51,495 nt of DNA from Paulinella micropora (Eukaryota > Cercozoa > Imbricatea > Euglyphida). The notes under the pieces are model-generated. The model did no database searches. It was not told the origin of the DNA and was given only the letters and a program-made list of their open reading frames with translations. Positions 9,560 through 18,128 of the stretch are shown piece by piece; position 1 is the stretch's first letter; each line of letters starts with the position of its first letter. The position numbers and the translations under genes are program-made. The DNA lies in assembly GCA_009731375.1 (NCBI GenBank), contig BJOX01000223.1, forward strand, positions 742,693 to 794,187, read 5' to 3'.

Positions 9560-9811
9560 TTGTCTAGCAAGCAAATGTACCAAGCTCAAGAAAATACCTT
9601 GCTGGAGTACGAAGAAAGGTTTGAGGGTTTGCCAACGCGGGAACACGGTTTTAGCGAGCAGGTTTTGTTACCAAAGTGCGAATTATTAGGCCAACAGGCC
9701 AACGTCTTACTTCAAATCAGTCCACCACTCTCTGTTGCAGCTGATCCTATACGTGCTGGTGATTTATCTACATCGCCAGTAACCAGACTCTATGCTAGCT
9801 TTGCATGTTGA
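9560..9811 (+). CDS. Hypothetical protein or terminal exon
   Basis: Preceded by a textbook acceptor tract (CTTGTTTTTGTCTAG). The open frame runs KQMYQAQENTLLEYEERF through GFSEQVLLPKCELLGQQ to RLYASFAC and TGA. About 84 codons; composition is protein-like. The same frame extends upstream to an ATG at 9506 through a G-rich stretch that looks non-coding. No family recognised. Confidence 0.35.
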   Translation: MSSKQMYQAQENTLLEYEERFEGLPTREHGFSEQVLLPKCELLGQQANVLLQISPPLSVAADPIRAGDLSTSPVTRLYASFAC

Positions 9812-10004
9812 TCCACGCAAGCGGTGCGGCCGACGCCCGGCCCCCCAGGATGTCCAACGCAACCTCAGCGCCCAGCCCAGCCCAGCCACAGTCCCAACAA
9901 ACGAGACGGCCAGCCAGACGGCCAGCCCTTGGGGGCGACAAGCTTCGCCATCTTCCTCCACCCCCGCCCCTACCGGCACCGCTGTAAAGGAAGAAGAAGA
10001 ATAG
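9792..10004 (+). other. Low-complexity Pro/Ser/Gln-rich small ORF, doubtful
   Basis: Overlapping frames here encode only Pro/Ser/Thr/Gln-rich text. One ends in VKEEEE just before AATAAAAG at 10038. It may be a 3' untranslated region rather than a gene. I cannot choose a frame. Confidence 0.2.
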
Positions 10005-10045
10005 AAAAGACAAGGCAAAAAAAGCAAAAACTTTTTAAATAAAAG

Positions 10046-11998
10046 TCAGCAGCACCACGTTCCTATCCCGTCCCAAGCAGTGTCCACGTCTCCTACAAAG
10101 AAGTCAGGAGTCCAGGAGTGCAGCTCCAGCTGCATGCAGTCGAACCCGCCCGCCTCGTTGAAGAGGCTGCCCGCATATTTGAGCTTCTTTTGGCATTCCT
10201 TCCACACCGCCTCGGCAGGCTTGCCCCGGAAGTCTAGCGGCAGGTCCCCGCGCACTGGATCGAGCCTAACCATATCCAACACTGCCTCGATCAAGAAGGC
10301 CCGCCCCTTGCTCACAGGGGTAGTCAGCGGCTTGTTCCGCCGCCAAGACAGGTAGAGGCGCGGCAGCTTCAGCTCTATGACTGCACTCAGCGCCCTGTTC
10401 TCCGCCGACTGGCAGCTGCGCCGGTGCCCCCCGCGCCAGTGCACGCGCTGGCAGCTCTTGTCGCAATAGAGCCACAGCCCGCAGCGGCCGCACGCGAGCA
10501 GCTTCCCCGCGCCCAGCGTCTCCGCACGGCCACATGTGACGCACGCCAGCGCCCGCAGCAGCAGCCCCTGCCCCACGTGCGGCTCCGCCGCCGGCCGCGT
10601 TTCCTGTTCTGCTACTACCGCGCGCATCATCGGCGGCGGCGCGTGCAGCACCACGTCCCAGTCCCGCACCAGCCACTCCCACACCGCGTTCTTCTCGCAC
10701 GTCAACAACTGCTCTTGGTGATGGTCTCGCAGGAGCCGCGCAAAAACGTCGTCGTGCTCGTACTCCCGGTGCTTGTCTTGCTCAAACGTGCGCGGCGGGT
10801 CCAGGCCGCCGGCTCCCAGGTACACTCGCACGCAGTTGTTCGCTAGGTTCTGGAACCTCGTCAGCATCTGCTTCAGCACCCGGGCGGGTGCGCCCCTAGC
10901 CCGCCGCCCCTCGTCGCCCAAGTACAAGAACACAGAGTCTACGCGCTCTCGGACGGCCCCGGCTAAGCACAGGACTTGGCAGTAAAGCAGTACGCGCGCC
11001 ACCCCGCGCCCCCGAAAAAAGCCGTCCACCGCAGCGGCTAGGCCCTCGGCCGGCCCGCGCACAGGGCCGGGCGCTGGCTCGGTCAGCAGGCACAGCCTCG
11101 CCCCGCCCGCGACTGCCGCGGCACCGCCGCCACTGTTCTCTACGGGGGCGGCCCCGCCCATCGCAGGCGCCCACGTCTGCGCGGCCAGTTCGGGCAGCAG
11201 GCTTTGCAGCCGTGCGAAAAGCGCCAGGGCAGCACTCGGAGTCTGGCAAGCTACCGCGATCTTCTGCCTGCCACGCACTCCCTCCACGATCGCGGCCTCG
11301 AATTTCTGCAAGTCTGTCTCGACGAACAGGCCCCTCTGGTGGCAAGGCGGCACGTACGTGTACCGATGCAGCTCCACCTCGGCCTGCCCCTCCGCCTCGC
11401 TACTTCCTGGGCGGCGGCACACGCCGCCCCCGGGGCTCAGCAAGAAATCGTGCGTCTGCGAGCTTCGTGTGCTGTCAGTCGCGGTCAGCAGCAGCCTTGG
11501 GGCCCCAGAGCAAAGCAGCAACAACGCCTGATTGTTCTCCTCCAGCCTCCAACCATTGATGGCCGCGTCCACGCTTTGCCCTAACATGAGGTCGACGTCG
11601 TCACAAACCACCAGCGCCGGCAGGCGCGCAGCGCTGGTACTGCGCAGCTCGGCCAGCTCCCGCTGCCGCACAATCAACACGGCCGCCTCGCGCGCACGCG
11701 AGGGCTCATCCTCAAACACGCAAGGTCGGCTGCGGCTCACCCCCATCGCGGTCAGCGTCGCTGCTAGGCGGGCCGCCGTCTCTCTTGCTTGCAGAACTCT
11801 GCCGGGGATCCACACTACCCAAGCTTTCGCGTCCTCCCTCAACACATTGGCTACCGCCACCAAACCCGCTTCTGTCTTGCCCAGGCCCGCGCAGGCATCG
11901 AGCAGCTGCACCCGGTGCTTCTCGAACGATACAGGGTGGACCCGTAGCCCCTCGCCGCCGGCCGGCTTAGACGGAGCGGGAGCTAAGCCAGGCTTCAT
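10046..11998 (-). CDS. SF2-like ATPase/helicase fused to a C-terminal MYND zinc finger
   Basis: A single intact 650-residue frame. The N-terminal half carries helicase motifs: Walker A GLGKT (residues 38-42), Walker B-like CDDVD (132-136) and motif III-like LLLTATDST (170-177). The later part has REYEHDDVFARLLRDH but no clear motif VI, so the second RecA-like domain is divergent. Residues 486-529 form a MYND finger (CVTCG, CGRCGLWLYCDKSC, HWRGGHRRSC). A further 120 residues (FLIEAVLDMVRLDP) match the C-terminus of the separate MYND protein at 12503-13012. It resembles origin-binding-protein-type helicases of large DNA viruses only in motif layout. A helicase with a protein-recruiting MYND module is an uncommon fusion. 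Confidence 0.65.
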   Translation of the reverse strand: MKPGLAPAPSKPAGGEGLRVHPVSFEKHRVQLLDACAGLGKTEAGLVAVANVLREDAKAWVVWIPGRVLQARETAARLAATLTAMGVSRSRPCVFEDEPSRAREAAVLIVRQRELAELRSTSAARLPALVVCDDVDLMLGQSVDAAINGWRLEENNQALLLLCSGAPRLLLTATDSTRSSQTHDFLLSPGGGVCRRPGSSEAEGQAEVELHRYTYVPPCHQRGLFVETDLQKFEAAIVEGVRGRQKIAVACQTPSAALALFARLQSLLPELAAQTWAPAMGGAAPVENSGGGAAAVAGGARLCLLTEPAPGPVRGPAEGLAAAVDGFFRGRGVARVLLYCQVLCLAGAVRERVDSVFLYLGDEGRRARGAPARVLKQMLTRFQNLANNCVRVYLGAGGLDPPRTFEQDKHREYEHDDVFARLLRDHHQEQLLTCEKNAVWEWLVRDWDVVLHAPPPMMRAVVAEQETRPAAEPHVGQGLLLRALACVTCGRAETLGAGKLLACGRCGLWLYCDKSCQRVHWRGGHRRSCQSAENRALSAVIELKLPRLYLSWRRNKPLTTPVSKGRAFLIEAVLDMVRLDPVRGDLPLDFRGKPAEAVWKECQKKLKYAGSLFNEAGGFDCMQLELHSWTPDFFVGDVDTAWDGIGTWCC

Positions 11999-12059
11999 TC
12001 ACAGGCGGAACGAGGAAGGGAAATGGCAGGGTAAAGACAGAGCGCGCGCGGGGCGCCCG

Positions 12060-12103
12060 GGGAGAGAGAGGGGGGGGTGCCTCCCCCCTCCCTCTCCCCT
12101 AGA
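12060..12103. repeat. G-run/C-run hairpin element
   Basis: GGGGGGGGTGCCTCCCCCC-type imperfect palindrome within 45 bases, lying in the divergent gap between the helicase-MYND gene and the small membrane protein gene. Confidence 0.6.
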
Positions 12104-12153
12104 AGGTGGCGTTCTTCTGTCCACGCTTTCTTTTTTCTTCCTTTTTGAAAAAG

Positions 12154-12384
12154 ATGCTAGTGTGGTCGAATCCAGGAGCGCTGGTCCTTCTAGTTGCCCA
12201 CGTCGTAATCGCGCAGGGCAGCGAGCACGACCAGCCGCCCGTCGCCTGCGAACAGGTTGGCCTTGGATGCTTTGTTTTGGTCTTGATCGCAGCTCTCTTG
12301 TCTGCAGCAGAATTCCAGGGCAATGAATATTTTTGGCAATACTCCGCCAAAAGAAAAGATCAAGAAATGAAAAAGGTTACATAA
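12154..12384 (+). CDS. Small membrane protein, 76 aa
   Basis: I choose the ATG at 12154 because it gives a clean hydrophobic N-terminus (GALVLLVAHVVIAQG), a likely signal peptide. The in-frame ATG at 12106 would add 16 residues. A second hydrophobic helix (LGCFVLVLIAALLSA) is followed by a charged tail (SAKRKDQEMKKVT). It is a type-I-like or two-pass small membrane protein of unknown role. The TAA at 12382-12384 lies within the inverted 3'-end motif serving the opposing gene. Confidence 0.5.
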   Translation: MLVWSNPGALVLLVAHVVIAQGSEHDQPPVACEQVGLGCFVLVLIAALLSAAEFQGNEYFWQYSAKRKDQEMKKVT

Positions 12385-12407
12385 AAACGTTTTATTAAAA
12401 GCTTGAC
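12375..12407 (-). terminator. Shared 3'-end motif (copy 2, minus strand)
   Basis: On the minus strand it reads GTCAAGCTTTTAATAAAA, then CGTTTTTATGTAACC. It is placed about 100 bases past the stop of the minus-strand MYND gene and overlaps the stop of the converging + gene, so it could serve either. It matches copies at 5724 and 13530. Confidence 0.5.
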
Positions 12408-12502
12408 AGAGTCCTCCCCAACTAAAGTCCTCTCTAACTTGGCACTGAGCAAAAAAGGGTGGGGCAACCGGATCTCGTTGTTATTTATGCCGGCATATCT
12501 CC

Positions 12503-13012
12503 TCATGGCTTTTGCGCCCAGAAAGACAGGATCTGCGGTTGCAGAAAGGGGGGCACGCAGCTCTGCAGTTCGGCTTGCAAGCAGTCGGGTCCTTGCCCCC
12601 GCGCCAAGAGCTCAGCCGCGAGGCGCGCCTTGTCTGAACAGAGCTTGAAAAAAAGATGTTCTCTCCTGGCGGGCTGTTGCGGCAGCGTGGCCGTTTCTGG
12701 ATTCAAGCGCACCAAGTCGAGCACTGCCTCTAGGAGTAGCAAGCGACCTTGAAGCAAGGGGTCCCCGGACGTCTTGCCACGCTTGAGCGCGAGGTGCTTT
12801 TGAGGTAAATCCATGGCCAAGACCACTGCAATCGCTGGTTGTATTTTTGGACGGCATTGCCTTTTGTGAAAGGCCTGCCAGTGGGCACGTTGGCAGGCGG
12901 CGTTGCAATACATTGAGAGGCGGCAGCGGGAACAGGCCAGCAAGGGCGCGGCCGCGGAATCCTTACGGGAGCAGCAGGCACACTCCAGGGCGCGGCTCAG
13001 CTCGGGGGGCAT
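12503..13012 (-). CDS. MYND zinc-finger protein with conserved C-terminal module
   Basis: 169 residues. MYND finger at residues 11-53 (CACCSRKD, LLACSRCRLSMYCNAACQRAHW, HKRQC). The remainder (LLLLEAVLDLVRLNPETATLPQ, then GPDCLQAELQSCVPPFL) aligns by eye with the last 110 residues of the helicase-MYND fusion at 10046-11998, so the two share a MYND-plus-tail module by duplication. The start codon lies inside a GGGGGGCATGCTGCCCCCC hairpin. A probable adaptor or regulatory protein; the function is unknown. Confidence 0.65.
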   Translation of the reverse strand: MPPELSRALECACCSRKDSAAAPLLACSRCRLSMYCNAACQRAHWQAFHKRQCRPKIQPAIAVVLAMDLPQKHLALKRGKTSGDPLLQGRLLLLEAVLDLVRLNPETATLPQQPARREHLFFKLCSDKARLAAELLARGQGPDCLQAELQSCVPPFLQPQILSFWAQKP

Positions 13013-13264
13013 GCTGCCCCCCGACCCCCCCCTGCCTGCCTCCGCGGGCTGGGCGGGGCCCCCCGACCCGGCTCTGCCAATGAACCGCAGCTGGGGGGTT
13101 CTTCTTCTTCAGACATGAGCTACCACAGAGAAAATACAGGAAGCGTTAAGCGCTGACGAAAGATTTTTTTTGTTTTGCCTTTTTTCTTTTTCTCTTTTAT
13201 TAGAACGTACAGGACGACCCGGCCCTAGAACAAGTACCTTGCGCTGCTTCCCTTCTCTCCTTGT

Positions 13265-13360
13265 CACCGGATACCTCACCCCCCTCCCCCCCCCGGCTGT
13301 GCATCCCGTGCTTGCTTCGAGGGGGGGGGGTGCCACCCTCTCCCCCTTTCCCCCTCCGCC
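13265..13360. repeat. C-run/G-run hairpin element
   Basis: C-rich runs (CCCCCCTCCCCCCCCCC type) followed by a G10 run and more C-rich text, in a gap with no gene. Same style as the modules at 7238, 8155 and 12060. Confidence 0.55.
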
Positions 13361-13529
13361 TTTGGTTGTGGACATTCACATGGATTCCCCGGCGCTCGGC
13401 TTGAAATAAGTGCTGTGCGCAGCCAGTCTACCGACGCAGATGGCAAGAGAAACACAGTGGATGTAATTAAACCGGGCGATAACAGTCACTTGACCGCTAG
13501 CGATCAGGCGCCAAGTTAGAGAGGCCTTT

Positions 13530-13560
13530 GTCGAGCTTTTAATAAAAGTTTTTATGTGAC
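13530..13560 (+). terminator. Shared 3'-end motif (copy 3)
   Basis: GTCGAGCTTTTAATAAAA then GTTTTTATGTGAC. No + strand gene is recognised directly upstream, so it may mark the end of an unrecognised or lost gene. Confidence 0.45.
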
Positions 13561-13639
13561 TTTTTCACTTTTTTTATCTTCTTCTTTTCTGAACTGAATA
13601 AAAGGAGGGGGGAAAAAAGAAACCCACAAGAATTCTTTT

Positions 13640-15259
13640 TTATTCCACTTGTACTACACAGTCGCGCAGAACAGAGGCCGCGGCCGAGTTGCCGTCGTCG
13701 ACGTCAAGAATGTCATACAAGCCTTCCAAACGCTCCCAGGGCTGCGCGCCGGCCGGCACCGCCTTGCGGCTGTAGTACAGATAGAACAGGTTTATGCCGC
13801 CCGGCTGAGCAAACTTCACTTGTCCTTGCCGTATCTGGAGCAGCAGGCTCTGCAGCTTTTTAAACCTACTCTCAAGCGAGGGGTCGTGCAGCACGCCGTC
13901 CACTTCATAGCTATGCGGGTTGAAGCGAATGTACACAATCGGCAGCTTGGCAAGCCCCTCCTGTATCGCCAGCGCCGTGGCGATGTTATGCGTGCGCGTG
14001 AGCTCGCAACGGTAGCGCCGGTGCTCAAACTCGTCGTTGCCCACCAACAGCACGCATACTTGCCCGTAGGGCAGCGACTGAAAGAGGGGGATATGAAAAT
14101 CTTGCCTGGCTCTCACAAAGCCCCCAAAGTCTGGGCCCTCACAAAGACCAAAGTCGACGGTGTTCACGTAGTCTCGGTCGCAAGCCCAGCCCTGGCTGTG
14201 CAAAACGTTGGCAAGCTGCTGCTCGGTGCGAAAGCGCTGGGCCAGGCCCTCTGCTGTGTGGCAGCACTGCACGTGGTAGTCCAGCAACCACGCTGTTTTG
14301 CAACGCGTGGTGCGCGCCATCAATTCCTGGCCAGACTGGACCCTGACTGTGCTGTGCGACACAAATCTGCACACGTACTTCCAACTTCTGCTTTCTTCAT
14401 GTCTCTTCTTGTGCTCTCTAAGACTGCTTGAAGACGCAAAGCGCGTAGTACACTCGTGGCAGGCGTAGGGCTTCTGGCCCGTGTGCGTGCGCTTGTGCAA
14501 TGTGAGTTCGTAAGACTTCACAAACTTCTTTTCGCATTTGTCGCAGGCGTGAGGTTTCTCGCCCGTGTGCGCACGGCGCTTGTGCTCTGTGAGCCTGCTA
14601 GACGTCGCAAACTTGCTAGCGCACTGGTCGCAGGCGTAAGGCTTCTCGCCCGTGTGCGCACTGCGCTTGTGCGCTGCGAGATCCCCAGATCTAGCGAATT
14701 TACTTGCGCATTGGTCGCATGCGTAGGAATTCTTACCCGTATGAACGTACTTTTGCCTTGTGAGCCCGCAAAAGCTCAAAAACTTGCTATCACACTGGTC
14801 GCAGGCGTAAGGCTTCTCGCCCGTGTGCACGCGCTTGTGCACTGTGAGCTCGGCAGATGTCACGAACTTCTTTTCGCATTCGTCGCATGCATGGGGCTTC
14901 TCGCTCGTGTGCGCATGGCGCTTGTGCTTTGCAAGGTTGCTGGAATTAGCAAACTTGCTATCGCACTGGTCGCAGACGTAAGGCCTCTCGCCCGTGTGCA
15001 CGCTCTTGTGCAATGTGAGCTCGGTAAATGTCAAGAACTTCTTTTCGCATTCGTCGCAGGCGTGAGGCTTCTCGCCCGTATGCGCACGGCGCTTGTGCAT
15101 TGCGAAGTCGCCAGACGTCGCAAACTTGCTATCGCACTGCTCGCAGACATAGGGCCTCTCGTCCGTGTGTGTGAGCACGTGTCTTGTCAGGTTGCTTGAT
15201 GACGGAAAGCGCTTTTCACAGATGTCACAGACAAAGCGCCTATCTAGGTCGCTTTGCAT
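13640..15259 (-). CDS. Ten-finger C2H2 zinc-finger protein fused to a PD-(D/E)XK nuclease-like domain
   Basis: One intact 539-residue frame from ATG at 15259. Residues 9-285 hold ten tandem C2H2 fingers (CxxC-x12-H-x3-4-H) with TGEKP-type linkers. Finger 6 has Gln in place of the first His. Residues about 335-520 form a separate domain with ARQDFHIPLF, VCVLLVGNDEFEHRRYRCE and LPIVYIRFNPHSYEVDGV. This layout (R-x-D-F, then a DExEH-RRY strand, then IRFNP-Y-DG) is typical of a nuclease-like domain common in protist and algal-virus proteins. The acidic residue expected before NDE is Gly here, so catalysis is uncertain. Fingers suggest sequence-specific DNA binding in the nucleus, and the tail could cut or only bind. 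Confidence 0.75.
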   Translation of the reverse strand: MQSDLDRRFVCDICEKRFPSSSNLTRHVLTHTDERPYVCEQCDSKFATSGDFAMHKRRAHTGEKPHACDECEKKFLTFTELTLHKSVHTGERPYVCDQCDSKFANSSNLAKHKRHAHTSEKPHACDECEKKFVTSAELTVHKRVHTGEKPYACDQCDSKFLSFCGLTRQKYVHTGKNSYACDQCASKFARSGDLAAHKRSAHTGEKPYACDQCASKFATSSRLTEHKRRAHTGEKPHACDKCEKKFVKSYELTLHKRTHTGQKPYACHECTTRFASSSSLREHKKRHEESRSWKYVCRFVSHSTVRVQSGQELMARTTRCKTAWLLDYHVQCCHTAEGLAQRFRTEQQLANVLHSQGWACDRDYVNTVDFGLCEGPDFGGFVRARQDFHIPLFQSLPYGQVCVLLVGNDEFEHRRYRCELTRTHNIATALAIQEGLAKLPIVYIRFNPHSYEVDGVLHDPSLESRFKKLQSLLLQIRQGQVKFAQPGGINLFYLYYSRKAVPAGAQPWERLEGLYDILDVDDGNSAAASVLRDCVVQVE

Positions 15260-15286
15260 TGTTGAGGCAGGTTTCTTGGAATCCGC

Positions 15287-15916
15287 TCAGACCGAGGCAT
15301 CCCCGGCGTTTGTTTCTGAAGTTGCACTATGTACAGGCAGCGCTCTTTGCTGGGCCGGCTGTTTCGCGCTGTCTTGTTGCCGCTTATCTTTTCTTTCTCT
15401 GATTTCAGTTTCCTGCTTAGCACTCCGATGCGGGCTGGAAAAAAGGGGAATGCACGAAGGGGAGCCCTGACCTGCCGGCGGCGCGGGCTGTAGAGAGCGC
15501 TGGGGCACTGGGGGGCCTGCAACACGGTTTGTGTCACTCGCAGGTCGCAGATGCCTTCTCTTGCGGGGTCGAAGACGCTGTGCAGCCTCCTGCCTCCGCC
15601 TTTTTCTGAGTCGGCGACGCTCAAAGCGCTCGCGCTTCTTTTTTAACCTGCGCGCGTGTGGAAAGCACAGCCTAAAGTGCCCGTCGTCGGCCCACGGTTC
15701 AGCCTCGGCGAGCGCCGCGCTTTCCAACAAAGTAAAACAGTGTTCGCAGGCGGGAAGCCACTCTTGCGCAGACTGAGAGAGGAGCAGGCTGAGCCTGCCT
15801 CCTGCTTGCAGGCGTAATCGCACGCCTGAGGGCAGAAGGGCCACGGCGTCCTCTGCTTTGTACTTGTTCTTAAATGTTCGCGCCGCACTGGATTCGGCGG
15901 CGCGCACTTCTCGCAT
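15287..15916 (-). CDS. Hypothetical basic protein with nuclear-localisation-type region
   Basis: I choose the ATG at 15916 (MREVRAAESSAARTF) because the longer version to 15985 adds only a hydrophobic, C/F-rich translation of a T-rich leader. The first 95 residues look folded (VALLPSGVRLRLQAGG, CEHCFTLLESAALAE). A strongly basic stretch follows (ARRLKKKRERFERRRLRKRR), then a Pro/Ser/Gln-rich, probably disordered tail. The ORF ends 28 bases before the C2H2-nuclease start in the same direction, so the two could be co-transcribed. No family recognised. Confidence 0.5.
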   Translation of the reverse strand: MREVRAAESSAARTFKNKYKAEDAVALLPSGVRLRLQAGGRLSLLLSQSAQEWLPACEHCFTLLESAALAEAEPWADDGHFRLCFPHARRLKKKRERFERRRLRKRRRQEAAQRLRPRKRRHLRPASDTNRVAGPPVPQRSLQPAPPAGQGSPSCIPLFSSPHRSAKQETEIRERKDKRQQDSAKQPAQQRALPVHSATSETNAGDASV

Positions 15917-16167
15917 CTTTTTCGGAAGAAATACAAAGAAACAAAGACAAAAGTGGTTAGGGAGGGGAGGGGAGAGAAGGCACAAAAAAGAGTGATAGCT
16001 TAGGAGAGAAAAGGGGAGAGAAAGCTCTTCTCCCCTGCTTTTTACCGTTGCGATTTTGTGTTATGTTTGTTGCCCTGAGCCTGCGGGACCCGGGGGAAGG
16101 AGAGATGGGGTAAAGGCAGGGGGGGCGGGGGCGCTCCCCCCTTACTTAAACAGGAATGGAGGGGGGG

Positions 16168-16269
16168 NNNNNNNNNNNNNNNNNNNNNNNNNNNNNNNNN
16201 NNNNNNNNNNNNNNNNNNNNNNNNNNNNNNNNNNNNNNNNNNNNNNNNNNNNNNNNNNNNNNNNNNNNN
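16168..16269. other. Assembly gap (102 N)
   Basis: Gap flanked by G-rich runs on both sides, so sequencing probably failed in a poly-G/hairpin element. Confidence 1.
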
Positions 16270-16314
16270 GGGAAAGGAAGGGGAAGGGAGAGAAAGGGGG
16301 GAGGGGGGAGTTGT

Positions 16315-17131
16315 TCACACACACCCCCAAAGAGTTTCGAGAGCTGATAGGCAGACGGGAGCGCTCTCTGGCCACAAAAAGACGTCTGCCCCGGGAGGAG
16401 CTCCTTTTTGAGTTGGAGTGGGCCCGCCAACCCCGGGGCGCTTAGGACGTAGGGCCTCGCGCAGGCAGTCGTCAAAGCCCCCGTGCGGGGACTTTTCTTG
16501 GCTCAAGGGCTGGAGCTGCGCCCACAAGTTACGGGCCAGTTGGCACACCGGCTCCTGCGCCAAAGCACAAAGCTGGTGCGCGACCGCCGGGGCGCCTGCT
16601 TCCCGGTAGCCCGCGCCTTGTCGAGCAAGCAGGTCGAACAGGACCAGCAGGTTAAAGACGCGCGCGCCCCTCTCTGCTAGTAGACCCTCGCCGCGCGTAC
16701 CCCGTGTTGAGGGCCAGCGAATGGATGGAGGAGTCCAGCTCTGGCTGCTGGGGCAGCCGCACAAACGCAAACTCAGCGTCTGGGATTGACAGAGTACGCA
16801 CATCCTCCCCACCTCCGCCCGCGCCGGAGCCAGGTCTAGCGGCCCAGAACTTCTGCCAAGCCTTGGCGCTCACGCACTGGATCGCGACGGCGACGGGTCG
16901 CGCTGTCCGCGCGGGGCGGGCTTGCAAGCCTTCGACCGCGCTGCCGGCGCTAACCACGCAGCAGTGATCTTTCCACTCGACGATCCAGCGGCGCTCCTTC
17001 AAGCGATACCACGCCTGCTCGTGCCTGGCGGGCTCCGCAGGTATCCCGCATCTTTTGCACAGCAGGCCGGCGTCTTCTAACACGTACGTTAGAGCACCAA
17101 ACCCGTGCGCCGCGCCCTCGCGGCGGGGCAT
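16315..17131 (-). CDS. Hypothetical protein, frameshifted
   Basis: Two minus-strand ORFs overlap. The first starts at an ATG at 17131 (MPRREGAAHGFGALTYVLED) and runs through WYRLKERRWIVEWKDHCCVV and FAFVRLPQQPELDSSIHSLALN. The second, one frame over, continues with EGLLAERGARVFNLLVLFDLLAR to about 16440. The crossover is near 16705-16720 at an ACGGGG run, so one base is likely lost or miscalled. A CxxC pair (CKRCG) sits near residue 27. The N-terminal stretch could be a peptide-processing or binding fold, but I recognise no family. The GC-rich 5' flank carries CT-rich sequence. Confidence 0.5.
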
Positions 17132-17384
17132 GCGCCCCCCTCCCCCCCTCTCTCTTTCGTTAACTCGCACATCTTTCCCGTCCCCGCCCCCTGTACAAGT
17201 GCAATTAGCCCAGACAACTGACACGCAACTAGAGTTTAAAAGTCTTGTAGTGCAGGACAAAGAGGCTTTCAGGAAAGCAAAAGGCAGTAGTAGGTAGAAT
17301 ATAACTGAAATTACACTATTGCTCCTGACAAAATATGGAGTCGGGCACGATAGTGTAATTAAAAAAGAATATGGCGCAAATCTA

Positions 17385-17611
17385 TGGCGCGGATCTGTTT
17401 TCCCGGCAAGACACCAAACGTTTTTCTGAGGACCCGGACCTCTGCCGCAACTCGTCGTACTTGCGCTTCGCCAACTGGCAGTAGTCTCTGTAGCCCCGGC
17501 CCGCCCGCTCGTGCTCTTGGATCACAGCCCGCGCGCCGCGGTGAGCTGAGCTTTCATTCCTCGGTAGTCTTTTTTTGCTTCTCACCACTGGCCAACGCAA
17601 GACGTTTGGTA
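17385..17611 (-). other. Candidate C-terminal coding fragment, truncated by a gap
   Basis: Minus-strand frame with protein-like, basic text (RGARAVIQEHERAGRGY, RDYCQLAKRKYDELRQRSG) ending at a stop near 17382. It enters a 10-N gap at 17612. A 20-base segment (CGTTTTTCTGAGGACCCGG) occurs both here (17418) and at 17695, so local duplication has occurred. It cannot be assigned. Confidence 0.3.
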
Positions 17612-17720
17612 NNNNNNNNNNGGCGCGGACCGGCCTGTCCATTTGGCGCCCAAATGTCCAGAGACTTGTTGCAGGAAAGTTTTTTCGACACCCAACGTTT
17701 TTCTGAGGACCCGGGCCTCT

Positions 17721-18008
17721 GGGTTCTTGCAAGAGACCTCGGATGGAAACCATTCGTACGAAGAAGGAATACACTTCAGATAAAAAAATGAATAATAACC
17801 AGCAGCCAAAAGGATAACTAACGTAAGTCTCATTTGCTCTAATATTCAGTTGTATCTGAAGCTTGGTATCGTTTTTTGTGTCGATGTTTCTGACACACAC
17901 TCTCATTGTGTTCATGTGGGTGCGTGTGTAGGCGCGCGTAGGAAAAACCTCGCTCAATGACAAATCTTGGCCCGTGCGCAAACGGCAAAGCTAAAAAGGG
18001 ACAGCGCA

Positions 18009-18041
<33 letters not shown>

Positions 18042-18128
18042 GAGTTTATATCTATTAATAAAAAACTAACAGTCTTCACTTAGTAAGCTTTCCATTTAAT
18101 ACGGTGTTTTCCGGGCGGGCTTATAATA
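17721..18128 (+). repeat. 0.4-kb direct repeat, copy 1 (relic of D5-like gene 3' end plus its flank)
   Basis: Starts GGGTTCTTGCAAGAGACCT and ends CGGGCTTATAATA. It matches 23601-24009 throughout with scattered differences. Its first 80 bases correspond to the last codons of the D5-like gene (CKRPR, ETIRTKEYTSD), here no longer open. The rest is flanking DNA with a GA microsatellite. Confidence 0.8.

Noticed and set aside
14456-15199. 247-aa + strand ORF across the zinc-finger array
   Set aside because: It is the antisense shadow of the repeated C2H2 codons.
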